64,000 bases of DNA from Notoacmeibacter marinus (GTDB taxonomy: Bacteria > Pseudomonadota > Alphaproteobacteria > Rhizobiales > Rhizobiaceae): NCBI RefSeq assembly GCF_002238045.1, contig NZ_NBYO01000001.1, forward strand, positions 682,001 to 746,000, in the 5' to 3' direction. The notes under the pieces were generated by a model that was not told the origin of the DNA, ran no database searches, and was given only the letters and a program-made list of their open reading frames with translations. Positions 19,492 to 27,046 of this stretch are shown piece after piece (the first letter of the stretch is position 1; every line of letters starts with the position of its first letter). The translations under genes were made by a program, and so were the position numbers.

Positions 19492-20226
19492 CTACGGCCC
19501 GCTTGGCCCCAGTACATCTGGACCGACCGAGATAACCGCCTTCACTCCATCGAGTGCAGCAGTTGGCGCACTCGGCGTCTCCGGCTCGTAACCCGGCAAT
19601 TGCCGCGCAACGGCTTCAGGCATTGTCTCTTCGAGTTCGGTGTCGAGTTCGTCGAGCTCGTCCTTGGTGAAGCCTTCGGCGCCGGATAGTTCGCGCGCTT
19701 CGTCGAGTTTGTCCTGGAATTCGATAAGCTGTTGGCGTTCCTGCAGCAGATGCTGGCGCTCAGTGTAGACCGGCTCGTATTCTTCCCAAGTTGGTGATGC
19801 GCCGGAGATGGCGTCTGCGTCGATTTCGCCGTGACCAAGCTTCTCGCCGTTTTCGTCATAGATGGCGCTGCGGTCTTCGGTACGGAAGACGCGGCGGCCA
19901 TCCTCCATGACATGGGCTCGGTCGAGCAGGTCGTTCATTTCGTTCTGAACGGCATCAAGCTGTTCATTGTTGGCGATGAGCGCTTGCACTGTTGCTTCGT
20001 CATACTCATCCAGCTTCACCTGAAACGCCTCGATCTCCTCCATCGTCGCCAGCACGACCGAGATAGCAAGGTCGAAGAAATCGGCGTCCGCCTCGTCAGC
20101 CTGCTTTTCATTACGCATTCGTTTGTCGCGCTGAGCCTCGAATTTTTTGAGGTGATCGGCCTTGATCCACGCACTGGTGAGGCTCGGGCTGCTCTGTTTC
20201 AGGAAGGGGCTGGCGATCGACTGCAT
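19492..20226 (-). CDS. Hypothetical coiled-coil protein of the element
   Basis: 244 residues, very acidic and glutamine-rich, with long predicted helices (about residues 25-110 and 150-215, for example EYEPVYTERQHLLQERQQLIEFQ). No membrane segment or signal. I do not recognise the family. It is followed upstream by a small secreted protein whose stop is adjacent to its start (no gap), so the two are probably co-translated. Codon use matches the high-GC element backbone rather than the AT-rich cargo. Confidence 0.7.
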   Translation of the reverse strand: MQSIASPFLKQSSPSLTSAWIKADHLKKFEAQRDKRMRNEKQADEADADFFDLAISVVLATMEEIEAFQVKLDEYDEATVQALIANNEQLDAVQNEMNDLLDRAHVMEDGRRVFRTEDRSAIYDENGEKLGHGEIDADAISGASPTWEEYEPVYTERQHLLQERQQLIEFQDKLDEARELSGAEGFTKDELDELDTELEETMPEAVARQLPGYEPETPSAPTAALDGVKAVISVGPDVLGPSGP

Positions 20227-20574
20227 CTAGGCCCCGCAATCTTTCTTGATGAGTGTATGGACAAGAGCGCCGACCGGCTTGTCCGGATGCCGTTCCAGCC
20301 ATGCGATAAGTCGCCTGGAATTCGCCTTGGCATCATCGCCATAGTTCCAGTCATAGATGCAGGCCATGCCGGTCCGGTCGGGCTTGTCCTGCAGCCAGCG
20401 CGCATAGGCCAGTCCCTCGACGACACCATTGATGTAGCTGGTGCTCTGCTCCGGCGTCATCTTGTCCAGGACATCGCCCGCCGATTGGGCGTTCGCCTGT
20501 GTTCCTGCCAGGAGCGACAGAGCCAGGCCAAGCGCCTGACTGCGACCGGATGAGAGACGTGGAAGATGGGGCAT
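20227..20574 (-). CDS. Small secreted protein, Rap1a/Tai-like
   Basis: 115 residues with a signal peptide (ALGLALSLLAGTQANAQ) and a mature part containing YINGVVEGLAYARWLQ, a conserved cysteine in GMACIYD and a C-terminal cysteine in IKKDCGA. The pattern of a helical G-V-x-x-G-L repeat between two cysteines resembles the Rap1a/Tai fold, a family that includes immunity proteins for secreted amidases as well as many proteins of unknown role. The resemblance is weak and comes from pattern reading only. It is the first gene of a two-gene leftward unit. Confidence 0.6.
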   Translation of the reverse strand: MPHLPRLSSGRSQALGLALSLLAGTQANAQSAGDVLDKMTPEQSTSYINGVVEGLAYARWLQDKPDRTGMACIYDWNYGDDAKANSRRLIAWLERHPDKPVGALVHTLIKKDCGA

Positions 20575-20771
20575 AAAGGGTGGTTTTTGTCATACTATCG
20601 TAACCGCCCCAAATTTGTATCGCTGCTCTGGAATTTGGTACAATATCAATAGGTTCGAGATTGCGGATTGGCCGCAAAACGAGCCCGGCAGGCACGACAG
20701 GAAAGGACCGATTCTGTCAATCGGCGGGCGGTTCCCGCCTCGCCTGTAACATACTGATATAAATACGATTT

Positions 20772-21338
20772 ATGAAGATTGGATATCTCAGGGTCAGCAC
20801 CGAGGAGCAAAACCCGGACCGGCAAATCGATGCGCTCTCGCCGCTCTGTGACAAGCTTTACATTGAAAAGCTCTCGGCGGTGGCCGCCAGGCGTCCCGTC
20901 TTCGATGCCGTGATGGCTGGCTTGCGGCCCGGCGATACGCTGATCGTCTGGGATCTCGACCGCGCCTTTCGTTCGACCGTCGATGCCATTCTGCAGGAAG
21001 AGCGGTTGCGAAAGCTCGGCATCGGTTTCGAGATCGTCTCGCTCAAGCTCGACACGGCGGAGCCCGCCGGCGAATTCGCCTATTCGGTGATGGCAGCAGC
21101 GGCGCAATATGAGCGCCGGATGATCTCCAAGCGAACGAAGGAAGGGCTGGAGGCAGCGGTCAGGCGCGGCGTGGTTCTCGGTCGCAGGCCTAAGCTCACC
21201 GAGATGCAAATCCGGAAAGCCCGTGAACAGCTTGCGTCCGGCGCGAGCAGCAAGGCGGAGATGGCCGCGCTGTTTGGTGTTCATCCTCGGACGCTGTCCC
21301 GCGCGCTGGCGCAGTTCGGAAGCAGCGCGACGTCCTGA
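20772..21338 (+). CDS. Small serine resolvase/invertase
   Basis: 188 residues. The N-terminal catalytic domain has KIGYLRVSTEEQNPDRQIDAL with Ser9 as the expected nucleophile, then DTLIVWDLDRAFRS and the long E helix YERRMISKRTKEGLEAA. The C-terminal helix-turn-helix is ASGASSKAEMAALFGVHPRTL. This size is typical of Tn3-type resolvases, which resolve cointegrates or multimers at a res site. The 197-base upstream region holds several AT-rich repeats that could be the res site. It is separate from the large recombinase at the element's right end, and may keep the excised circle monomeric or be left over from a transposon. Confidence 0.88.
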   Translation: MKIGYLRVSTEEQNPDRQIDALSPLCDKLYIEKLSAVAARRPVFDAVMAGLRPGDTLIVWDLDRAFRSTVDAILQEERLRKLGIGFEIVSLKLDTAEPAGEFAYSVMAAAAQYERRMISKRTKEGLEAAVRRGVVLGRRPKLTEMQIRKAREQLASGASSKAEMAALFGVHPRTLSRALAQFGSSATS

Positions 21339-21479
21339 CCGACTGACGCTTCGAAGGGATTGGCGGGCCGGACGCCCTTCGTCTCCGCGACATTCATGAG
21401 AAAAGACCGCCCGCTTTCAGCCAGCCCATCACAGCGAGTGGGCCTATCGCTTCTGCATCTTCAGATGCAGGAGTTCGCT

Positions 21480-21695
21480 ATGACCATCCCGGACATCCCC
21501 CAGACAGACGACCCGGAATTCGAGACCGCGCTCACCGCTCTCGTTCGATCCGCGGCGATGATCGACGATGCGCTTATCCTGATGAGCTGTGTCGGTCTCG
21601 ATTTAGACCAACTGATGTCCCGTCATGGCGAGGCCATCATCCTGGCGCGGACCGTCATCAATGCCTGGCGCGACCATATGGGCGTTGATGACTGA
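21480..21695 (+). CDS. Small hypothetical protein
   Basis: 71 residues beginning MTIPDIPQTDDPEFETALTA, entirely soluble and mostly helical. The frame is open 40 codons further upstream, but this ATG gives the compact acidic start; a short inverted repeat CTGCATCT/AGATGCAG lies immediately before it (about 21453-21470) and might be regulatory. No family is recognised. It follows the resolvase and is followed by a strong terminator at 21804, so the two may form a unit. Confidence 0.5.
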   Translation: MTIPDIPQTDDPEFETALTALVRSAAMIDDALILMSCVGLDLDQLMSRHGEAIILARTVINAWRDHMGVDD

Positions 21696-21803
21696 AAAAT
21701 CGCGGCCGATGCACACAGGGCATCGGTCGCGACCTGAAAATGACAGCCGTGCCCCCGGCGCGTCTCGCGACGGCCGTCCGAGAGAATGCGAAGCGTTCGA
21801 CAA

Positions 21804-21841
21804 GCCGCCCATGTCGGTCCCGACATGGGCGGCGTTTTTTT
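21804..21841 (+). terminator. Strong rho-independent terminator
   Basis: Fourteen-base stem GCCGCCCATGTCGG/CCGACATGGGCGGC followed by GTTTTTTT. It closes the plus-strand unit of the resolvase and the 71-residue protein and faces the minus-strand gene that ends at 21849. Confidence 0.92.
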
Positions 21842-21848
21842 AACAGTC

Positions 21849-22136
21849 TCAGAACAGTTCCAACTGCCGGGAGCGGGCAAAATAGTCCTGCCAGCGCTTC
21901 GATTGCGCCTCCTCGTCCAGCCAGTCGCGCACCAGCGCTGCGACCTCATCCATTCCGGACGCTTCGTCCGTGGCGAAGAAATGCGACCGGTAGCCGGTTT
22001 CCGTCATGGGCAGCGGTTCGCCATCCGCCGCTCGGATTTCCAGATGCGCCATCTCCTGGAAATAGTGAGGCTGATAGGAAAGCCGGATAGACCGGCCCTC
22101 CCATTCGATAGTCGTCTCCTGTGGGGTCTTGGTCAT
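21849..22136 (-). CDS. Hypothetical protein of the element backbone
   Basis: 95 residues, soluble, beginning MTKTPQETTIEWEGRSIRLS and ending WQDYFARSRQLELF. A beta-rich first half and a helical second half with conserved-looking tryptophans are visible. No family is recognised. It sits 12 bases downstream of the DNA methyltransferase gene on the same strand, suggesting co-expression. Small proteins of this kind commonly accompany methyltransferases on conjugative elements, but a functional link is only inference. Confidence 0.65.
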   Translation of the reverse strand: MTKTPQETTIEWEGRSIRLSYQPHYFQEMAHLEIRAADGEPLPMTETGYRSHFFATDEASGMDEVAALVRDWLDEEAQSKRWQDYFARSRQLELF

Positions 22137-22148
22137 AGCCGCCTCCCC

Positions 22149-22853
22149 TTAAGCCGCGTCGCGGTCATCGCCGCTCTGGTTTGCGTCGGTCGAAGCATTC
22201 TGCCGCTGGCGGAAACGCGCCACGCCATGCAAGCGTCTCTCCGCAAGGTCGCAATAGGCCTGTTCCAGTTCAATGCCGATATAGCGCCGTCCGGTCAGGG
22301 CTGCGGCCACCGCCGTAGTGCCGGAACCGAGAAACGGGTCGAGGATGACATCGCCCGGCTTGGAAAACGCCTTTATCAGCGGCGCAATAATCTCGACGGA
22401 CTTTTCCGTCGGATGAAACCGGTTGCCGGAATAAACCCACTTCTGCACGTCCGCAAAGGGTTCGGGGGGCGGCTTCGGCCAGCCCTTGGCCAGCACATAG
22501 GCCGATTCATGCCGGTAGGCCGTCTGTCCTTTCGAGGATGCATAGTCTTTCGTCCAGACGATATGGCCGACAATCCGGAATCCAGCCTTCGCCCATGCCG
22601 CCGTAAACTCCGGCAGTGCCGTCCAACCGCAAAAGCACAGGCAAAGCGTGTTCGGCTTCAAGACGCGATAGAGTTCATCGAAAACCGGCAGGACGGCTTC
22701 CGCATTGGCGTCATTGGCAACGCTCCGGCCTTTCCTGTCGCGGTAGTTCACAAGGTAAGGCGGGTCGGTCACGACCAAATCGACACTGCTGTCCGGCAGG
22801 TCCTTCAATCGGTCTTTGGAATCGCCGCATAAAATGGTGTTGTTCATCATCAT
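22149..22853 (-). CDS. DNA methyltransferase, beta class (N6-adenine or N4-cytosine)
   Basis: 234 residues. The catalytic motif VVTDPPYLVNY lies near residue 30 and the SAM-binding motif LDPFLGSGTTAVAA follows near residue 170, the order of beta-class amino-methyltransferases such as CcrM. There is no C-terminal DNA-binding extension like that of CcrM and no restriction gene beside it, so it is probably a solitary methyltransferase; it may protect the element or modify the host. The frame extends upstream to 22946. Three consecutive ATGs at 22853, 22850 and 22847 give the expected start NNTILCGDSKDRL. Confidence 0.9.
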   Translation of the reverse strand: MMMNNTILCGDSKDRLKDLPDSSVDLVVTDPPYLVNYRDRKGRSVANDANAEAVLPVFDELYRVLKPNTLCLCFCGWTALPEFTAAWAKAGFRIVGHIVWTKDYASSKGQTAYRHESAYVLAKGWPKPPPEPFADVQKWVYSGNRFHPTEKSVEIIAPLIKAFSKPGDVILDPFLGSGTTAVAAALTGRRYIGIELEQAYCDLAERRLHGVARFRQRQNASTDANQSGDDRDAA

Positions 22854-23009
22854 CTCGCTTTCTGTTTGGGTTGAAAGCAGCGAAGCCAAAAAGAAGACCT
22901 CGCGCTTGAACCCTTGCCCAGCGGCGAGCGTCCAAAACGAAACCAATGAAGAAGCCGGCCGACCAAAGTCGGCCGACCGGACTTTGGGCGTGAGATCACC
23001 TCCGGCGAC

Positions 23010-23100
23010 GGGTCAACAATTTTTGTGGGGGACCGCCTAGCCGTGCCCCGAAACCGGAACGGGTCGGCCGGCACCGCTCGCGGGTAAAAAATGTTGACCC
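23010..23100. repeat. Wide inverted repeat
   Basis: GGGTCAACA at 23010-23018 is the exact inverse of TGTTGACCC at 23092-23100. Both arms continue inwards into T-rich/A-rich runs (ATTTTT and AAAAAA on the plus strand). About 70 bases of very GC-rich sequence lie between. It may be a binding site or part of a transfer origin; function is unknown. Confidence 0.65.
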
Positions 23101-23356
23101 GCAGCAGAGCATCGGCGGATGTGATGCAAGCTGGAAGAATGGGTTCCAAGCGGGCGGCACGACCGCGCAGACAAACATGCAGCGGCGAGCCTGCCGCTTC
23201 ATCTCTTAACCGTCAGGGATGGAAGCCGTATGGCCGAGACAGCCACTCCTGGCTCGGTTCACGACAGCCCGGCGCGCCAAAGGCCGCGGACGGAAGATAA
23301 GATTGGAAATAGCATTCAAAATGGCGTCGAGAATTTGGGACAAAGGTCGGAAAAGG

Positions 23357-23381
23357 GCCGACTGCGGACAGTCGGCTTTTT
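23357..23381. terminator. Terminator hairpin, probably bidirectional
   Basis: Eight-base stem GCCGACTG/CAGTCGGC with loop CGGA, followed on the plus strand by TTTTT and on the minus strand by CCTTTT. It lies 64 bases beyond the stop of the leftward TIR-SLOG pair and probably ends that transcript. Confidence 0.75.
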
Positions 23382-23444
23382 CAGTATGGGGTTCTGAAGC
23401 GGACCTAATTTTTCGCACGTATCAATCTAGCGCAAAACGTTGCC

Positions 23445-24323
23445 TTACCTTGGCGTCGTCAGCCACTCAGCGATAGCGCTGGCCGTGCGGAATGCGTTCT
23501 GTTCTGCTCGGTCATCGTCTGCAAGGTGAGCGAGTACGTCACGCAGGGCACCTGGAATGCGATCGCTAAGGGCGGCGACCCGGTCAATTGAGGGTCGGTA
23601 AGTGGCATTCTGCTCGCCTCGCGGCACCGCATGATCGGCGTCTAGCAGCTTCAGAGCGATCGCAACGTCTCGCGCTGCCCCACCAAATGCGCCGAGGACG
23701 ACCAGCGGCTTGCCTAGTTCAAGCGTGACGATCGCCTCTTCCACTATACCCGGCATCGCACCCTGATACGTGTCTCCAGGATCGGAAAGCACGCCCATTT
23801 TTCCTCCCATAACGACTCGAGCGTCAACGCGCGACGACATCATGCGCCGCGTTGTGCGGTAGCCTTCGGCCGCGTTTCGCGGCGCAACTGCGGCGAACCA
23901 CTTACTGAGCTGCATGTCGTTTGACACGACTTCATCGCCTAGCCGAATGCCACCCCCGCCCGGCCGCACCGGAACGAACGCTTCGCCGCGCGCGATCTCC
24001 GTCGTGACGACGCCCCGTCCTTCGTTCAAGACAGCTAGAAGATCGGCGTAGCGCGTGCCCCTTGCGACCGGCTCGGGAACGAAGTGGCGGAACGGGGTCT
24101 CTCTCGACCCCGCGTAGGCGCCGGCGAGATGGCGAAAAATCTTGAATGTGTAACCCTCAGGTTTAAGGTGGCCCGCATAGGCGATTTCCGCCCCAGCGCG
24201 GACGAGTGCGGTACAGGTCGAAAGCAGCGCCCTGTCGACCTCGCGCTGCGGGAACCCGAGGCGGGCCCGGTCGGGAGCGTCGCCGATCGAAATCGCAACA
24301 ATACGCCCTTCCAGCTCGCTCAC
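23445..24323 (-). CDS. SLOG-domain protein paired with a TIR gene
   Basis: 292 residues, soluble. The Rossmann-like SLOG fold is supported by IVAISIGDAPDRARLGF at the start, then RAGAEIAYAGHLKPEGYTF, and later MGVLSDPGDTYQGAMPG with a glycine-rich GIVEEAIVTLELGKPLVVL segment (about residues 175-215). SLOG domains bind or process nucleotide-derived ligands; in Thoeris ThsA the domain senses the cyclic ADP-ribose isomer made by a TIR protein. No SIR2, membrane or nuclease domain is fused here. The GTG start overlaps the stop of the TIR gene by four bases, so the two proteins are made together. Ligand and output are unknown. Confidence 0.75.
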   Translation of the reverse strand: MSELEGRIVAISIGDAPDRARLGFPQREVDRALLSTCTALVRAGAEIAYAGHLKPEGYTFKIFRHLAGAYAGSRETPFRHFVPEPVARGTRYADLLAVLNEGRGVVTTEIARGEAFVPVRPGGGGIRLGDEVVSNDMQLSKWFAAVAPRNAAEGYRTTRRMMSSRVDARVVMGGKMGVLSDPGDTYQGAMPGIVEEAIVTLELGKPLVVLGAFGGAARDVAIALKLLDADHAVPRGEQNATYRPSIDRVAALSDRIPGALRDVLAHLADDDRAEQNAFRTASAIAEWLTTPR

Positions 24324-25456
24324 GTGATCTCTCCCAACGTAAACATCCTCGTCGCAGGCGACGTTGTGCTGAGAGCCCTACGCAGCAGGTCCGCCTCGAT
24401 GTTCCCTAGAGGCGGGTCCGGATAGACAATCTTGCCCGGCAGGCTGTCGCGGTGAAGGAGGTCAAAGAGTTCCGGTGGACGCGGAAGCACCAGGGTGTCG
24501 TGCGGGGAGGCTTCGCTGGCCTGCTTCTCGAACAGGTCACAGCGCAGACCTTCTGACAAAGCCTCCACCAGTAGCGGCTCGATCCACGCCGATCCGCCAG
24601 GGTCTGGATTCACCCTCACACGCGGTAAGTTGGCTCCGTAAGGGAACGTACGGCTGATCCTTCGCCCCCCGATGTCGACGAGTACAATCGGGCGGCGTCG
24701 GCGCTTCGCTTCGGTGAGTTCGAATACGCACCAGGGGCGGGAGTCGTAGACGTCGGAAACAATCGCCAAGAGCGTGCCTCGTCCGACTTCTCGGCGGAAC
24801 CGCTCGCGATAGTCCTCGCCCGGCATGAGCTCGGTCGCGTCGTAGAAAGTCTCCAGCGGCAGACCATCTCGGGAGTCATTGATGAAATCGACGATCGCTC
24901 GGGCGCTGCGGTCCCCGTCGAGCTTCGCATGGCTGACGAATATCGGTTCTCGATCGGTCCTGCCACTGAGCCGACGGATATGGTCGCGCACACAGACCAA
25001 CAGGACGAGCATCAGACGCCTGTCACGCGCTTCATCGTCCGCAAATCCGCCCCAGCCTCCCCGGCGTTGATACTGGATGTTTTCGGACATATCCGCCTCG
25101 AGCGGCGGCTCGCCGGTGCTGCTACCGAACGGGACGTAGAGGTCCTGTTTGCCGCGTGCGCCGATGGCGGCGCGCACTTCCGCGGTCCATGAGTTCCAGG
25201 CATGGCGCCGATCGTGCATTTCCTCGTCGTGGAGAAGGATTATGGCGTTATGGCGCGCCCGATTCAGGTCAACAACCCTTGGCACGTCGGTGCCGTCCGA
25301 CCACGGCACGCTTGCGAAGCGCACCGGTACGCGGTGGGCGACGCCGTCCCGTTCCATGCCGATACCGTCGAAGTGCCGAGAAATGCGTTCTGCAATCCGG
25401 GCGCCTTCACCCGAGCGATGATCCCAAACCACATGCAATCTTAGAAGATCTATCAC
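24320..25456 (-). CDS. TIR-domain protein with N-terminal TIR-like/flavodoxin-like domain
   Basis: 378 residues, GTG start. Residues 1-155 look like an alpha/beta domain (LLRLHVVWDHRSGEGARIA, NAIILLHDEEM) of unclear identity, perhaps a degenerate TIR. A genuine TIR domain lies at about 169-270: EPIFVSHAKLDGDRSA, LAIVSDVYDSRPWCVFELTEA with the expected catalytic Glu246, then PIVLVDIGG. The last 100 residues contain LPRPPELFDLLH, a segment with a counterpart (LTPRPPELPDYH) in the second TIR protein at 32766. Bacterial TIR domains cleave NAD or make cyclic ADP-ribose signals. It is the first gene of a two-gene leftward unit with a SLOG gene. Confidence 0.82.
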   Translation of the reverse strand: MIDLLRLHVVWDHRSGEGARIAERISRHFDGIGMERDGVAHRVPVRFASVPWSDGTDVPRVVDLNRARHNAIILLHDEEMHDRRHAWNSWTAEVRAAIGARGKQDLYVPFGSSTGEPPLEADMSENIQYQRRGGWGGFADDEARDRRLMLVLLVCVRDHIRRLSGRTDREPIFVSHAKLDGDRSARAIVDFINDSRDGLPLETFYDATELMPGEDYRERFRREVGRGTLLAIVSDVYDSRPWCVFELTEAKRRRRPIVLVDIGGRRISRTFPYGANLPRVRVNPDPGGSAWIEPLLVEALSEGLRCDLFEKQASEASPHDTLVLPRPPELFDLLHRDSLPGKIVYPDPPLGNIEADLLRRALSTTSPATRMFTLGEIT

Positions 25457-25793
25457 TCAAGAGATCCCTGTGAGTTGGCACTTGGAAAGGTGGGCCCAAT
25501 GCGGAGAACATGGGTTAGAGTGGGGCGGCCGCAAAGGTACACTTAGCCATCGCTGCGAATATGCAGCGACGCCCGATAGACTACAATCTAAATGCAGCCA
25601 AACCCATCTACCTGCTCGGTCGGCCCTTAGCGAAGCCAGCGCGGCGCCTTCGACTTGCCGGAAACGCAGACGGCGCCGGTCTCCGATTCTTGGGTCAGGC
25701 AGTTTGCTCGCCCGTGAACATATGAAGTACAATGGATTGAACCCTCGATTCTAGGACCTACATCTAGATTGTATCAGTTGACGGGAACAGAAC
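25457..25793. other. Divergent intergenic region of the immunity locus
   Basis: 337 bases between the leftward TIR-SLOG pair and the rightward six-gene operon. It must contain both promoters. One open frame (25470-25754, plus) exists, but its arginine-rich low-complexity translation is not protein-like. I see no clear operator palindrome. Confidence 0.5.
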
Positions 25794-26288
25794 ATGGCCA
25801 ATCGTCGTCACGTCTTCATCAGCCATCACCATGCCGATGACGCCCGCGTGACTGGCCTCACCGTTATGCTGGCGCGGGCCGGCTACGAGATCCGCAACAG
25901 CTCCATCCGGGCCAAGCCTGAAAACCAGCGTCGGTTGGATGAAAAGCGTGTTCCGGAACGTACGCTCAAGCGCCTGCTGCGCATGAAGATGTCATGGGCG
26001 TCGACGGTCGTCGTGCTCATCGGCAAGGACACGCACAAGAGGCCGTGGGTCAACTGGGAAATCAATAAGGCCAACGAGCTCGGCAAGCGGATCGTCGGCA
26101 TCTACGAACGAGGCGGCACTGAGAACGATATTCCCCAGGCTTTCGCTGACTATGGCGATGCGCTGGTCAGCTGGAATTCCGCAAACGTCATCGACGCGAT
26201 CGAAGGCAAGGACGTTCCCTTCGAAAAGCCTGACGGTTCGCTGCGGCAGGATGGGGACCGTATTCCGCGTAACGGCTGCGCCGCCTGA
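25794..26288 (+). CDS. TIR-like (ThsB/DUF1863-type) protein
   Basis: 164 residues, soluble. The ThsB-type TIR-like domain covers about 6-115: RRHVFISHHHADDARVTGL, then YEIRNSSIRAKPENQRR, STVVVLIGKDTHKRPWVNWEI and KRIVGIYERGG. The NSSI segment followed by VVLIG and WVxWEI is diagnostic for the MTH538/DUF1863 family, which includes the Thoeris signal-making ThsB proteins and many unassigned relatives. The remaining 50 residues are an unstructured tail. It opens the six-gene operon, and its stop shares one base with the start of the Nmad2 gene. Making an NAD-derived signal is the likely role but is inferred. Confidence 0.85.
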   Translation: MANRRHVFISHHHADDARVTGLTVMLARAGYEIRNSSIRAKPENQRRLDEKRVPERTLKRLLRMKMSWASTVVVLIGKDTHKRPWVNWEINKANELGKRIVGIYERGGTENDIPQAFADYGDALVSWNSANVIDAIEGKDVPFEKPDGSLRQDGDRIPRNGCAA

Positions 26289-26938
26289 TGCCGAGCGTCT
26301 ACGTCTATGCGGTGAGCTACGACCTCGGGTTTGCACCGAACCCGTTTGGTGGGCTCTGTACGCTCGCCTGCTGCAAACCAAAGATCCGCGGCTTGGCGCA
26401 GGAGGGCGACTGGATCGTCGGCCTGACCGGCCACAAGACCGCTCCCGCCCTTCGCTGTGTCTTCGCCATGGTGGTGACCGGCGACACGAACTTCGACGAA
26501 TACTGGGCCAATCCTGACTACCGCTCCCGTCGACCCGTCCGGAACGGAACGCCGAAAAAGCACGTCGGCGACAACATCTACCATCGCGATGCGCCGGACG
26601 CACCTTGGATCCAGGAAGATTCAGTCCACAGCAGACCGGACGGCACGCAGTGCCCCTTGAACACCGCCCACGACACCCGGATCGAACGGGTGCTGCTGTC
26701 TGAAAGATTCGTATATTTCGGAGAAGCCGCCGAGGCCGTTCCGCAGCCGATCCTCGATGCTCTCGGCTATGTGCGCAATGCGAGGGACTATCGCCGTTTC
26801 GACCACGTCACCGCAAAGCCCCTGCTAGACTGGCTTGCACCGCAGATGGCGGTGCATCCGAATCACGTCGTCGCTCCGCCAATCGATTTCGCGTCCAGCG
26901 CCAAGCGCTACTCGTCGACGAAGCAGCGCATGATCTGA
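26288..26938 (+). CDS. Nmad2 (nucleotide modification associated domain 2) protein
   Basis: 216 residues. The signature YVYAVSYDLGFAPNPFGGLC followed by TLACCKPKIRGLAQEGDWIVG matches the Nmad2 family, a fold predicted by comparative genomics to act with enzymes that hypermodify DNA bases or free nucleotides; its chemistry has not been settled. Cysteines near residues 24, 28 and 29 are family-typical. It is translationally coupled to the ThsB-like gene (TGATG) and followed after 108 bases by a thymidylate-synthase-like gene, which fits a nucleotide-modifying operon. Confidence 0.82.
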   Translation: MPSVYVYAVSYDLGFAPNPFGGLCTLACCKPKIRGLAQEGDWIVGLTGHKTAPALRCVFAMVVTGDTNFDEYWANPDYRSRRPVRNGTPKKHVGDNIYHRDAPDAPWIQEDSVHSRPDGTQCPLNTAHDTRIERVLLSERFVYFGEAAEAVPQPILDALGYVRNARDYRRFDHVTAKPLLDWLAPQMAVHPNHVVAPPIDFASSAKRYSSTKQRMI

Positions 26939-27046
26939 TCTGCGGCTTGAGACCTTGGCTGCGCCGGTCTTTTCCTTAGCCTTCGGCAAGTCTACGCTCG
27001 ATCTACCCGGCCGATTCGCTGTGCCTTCGACCGTGCGCGGATCGAC

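Larger units (their letters stand above)
22854..23444. other. Long non-coding stretch with inverted repeats
   Basis: 591 bases with no convincing gene. It holds a local hairpin GGCCGAC/GTCGGCC (22957-22974), a wide inverted repeat (23010-23100) and a terminator-like hairpin near its right end (23357-23381). The G/C-rich, palindrome-rich character would suit a regulatory region or transfer origin, but nothing in it proves either. Confidence 0.5.

Noticed and set aside
22850-23149. 99-codon minus-strand frame in the palindrome-rich stretch
   Set aside because: Runs through the inverted repeat with basic low-complexity translation and no ribosome binding site.
23445-26288. Standard Thoeris (ThsA SIR2-SLOG plus ThsB)
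   Set aside because: SLOG proteins here lack a SIR2 or membrane effector domain; a ThsB-like protein alone is not enough.
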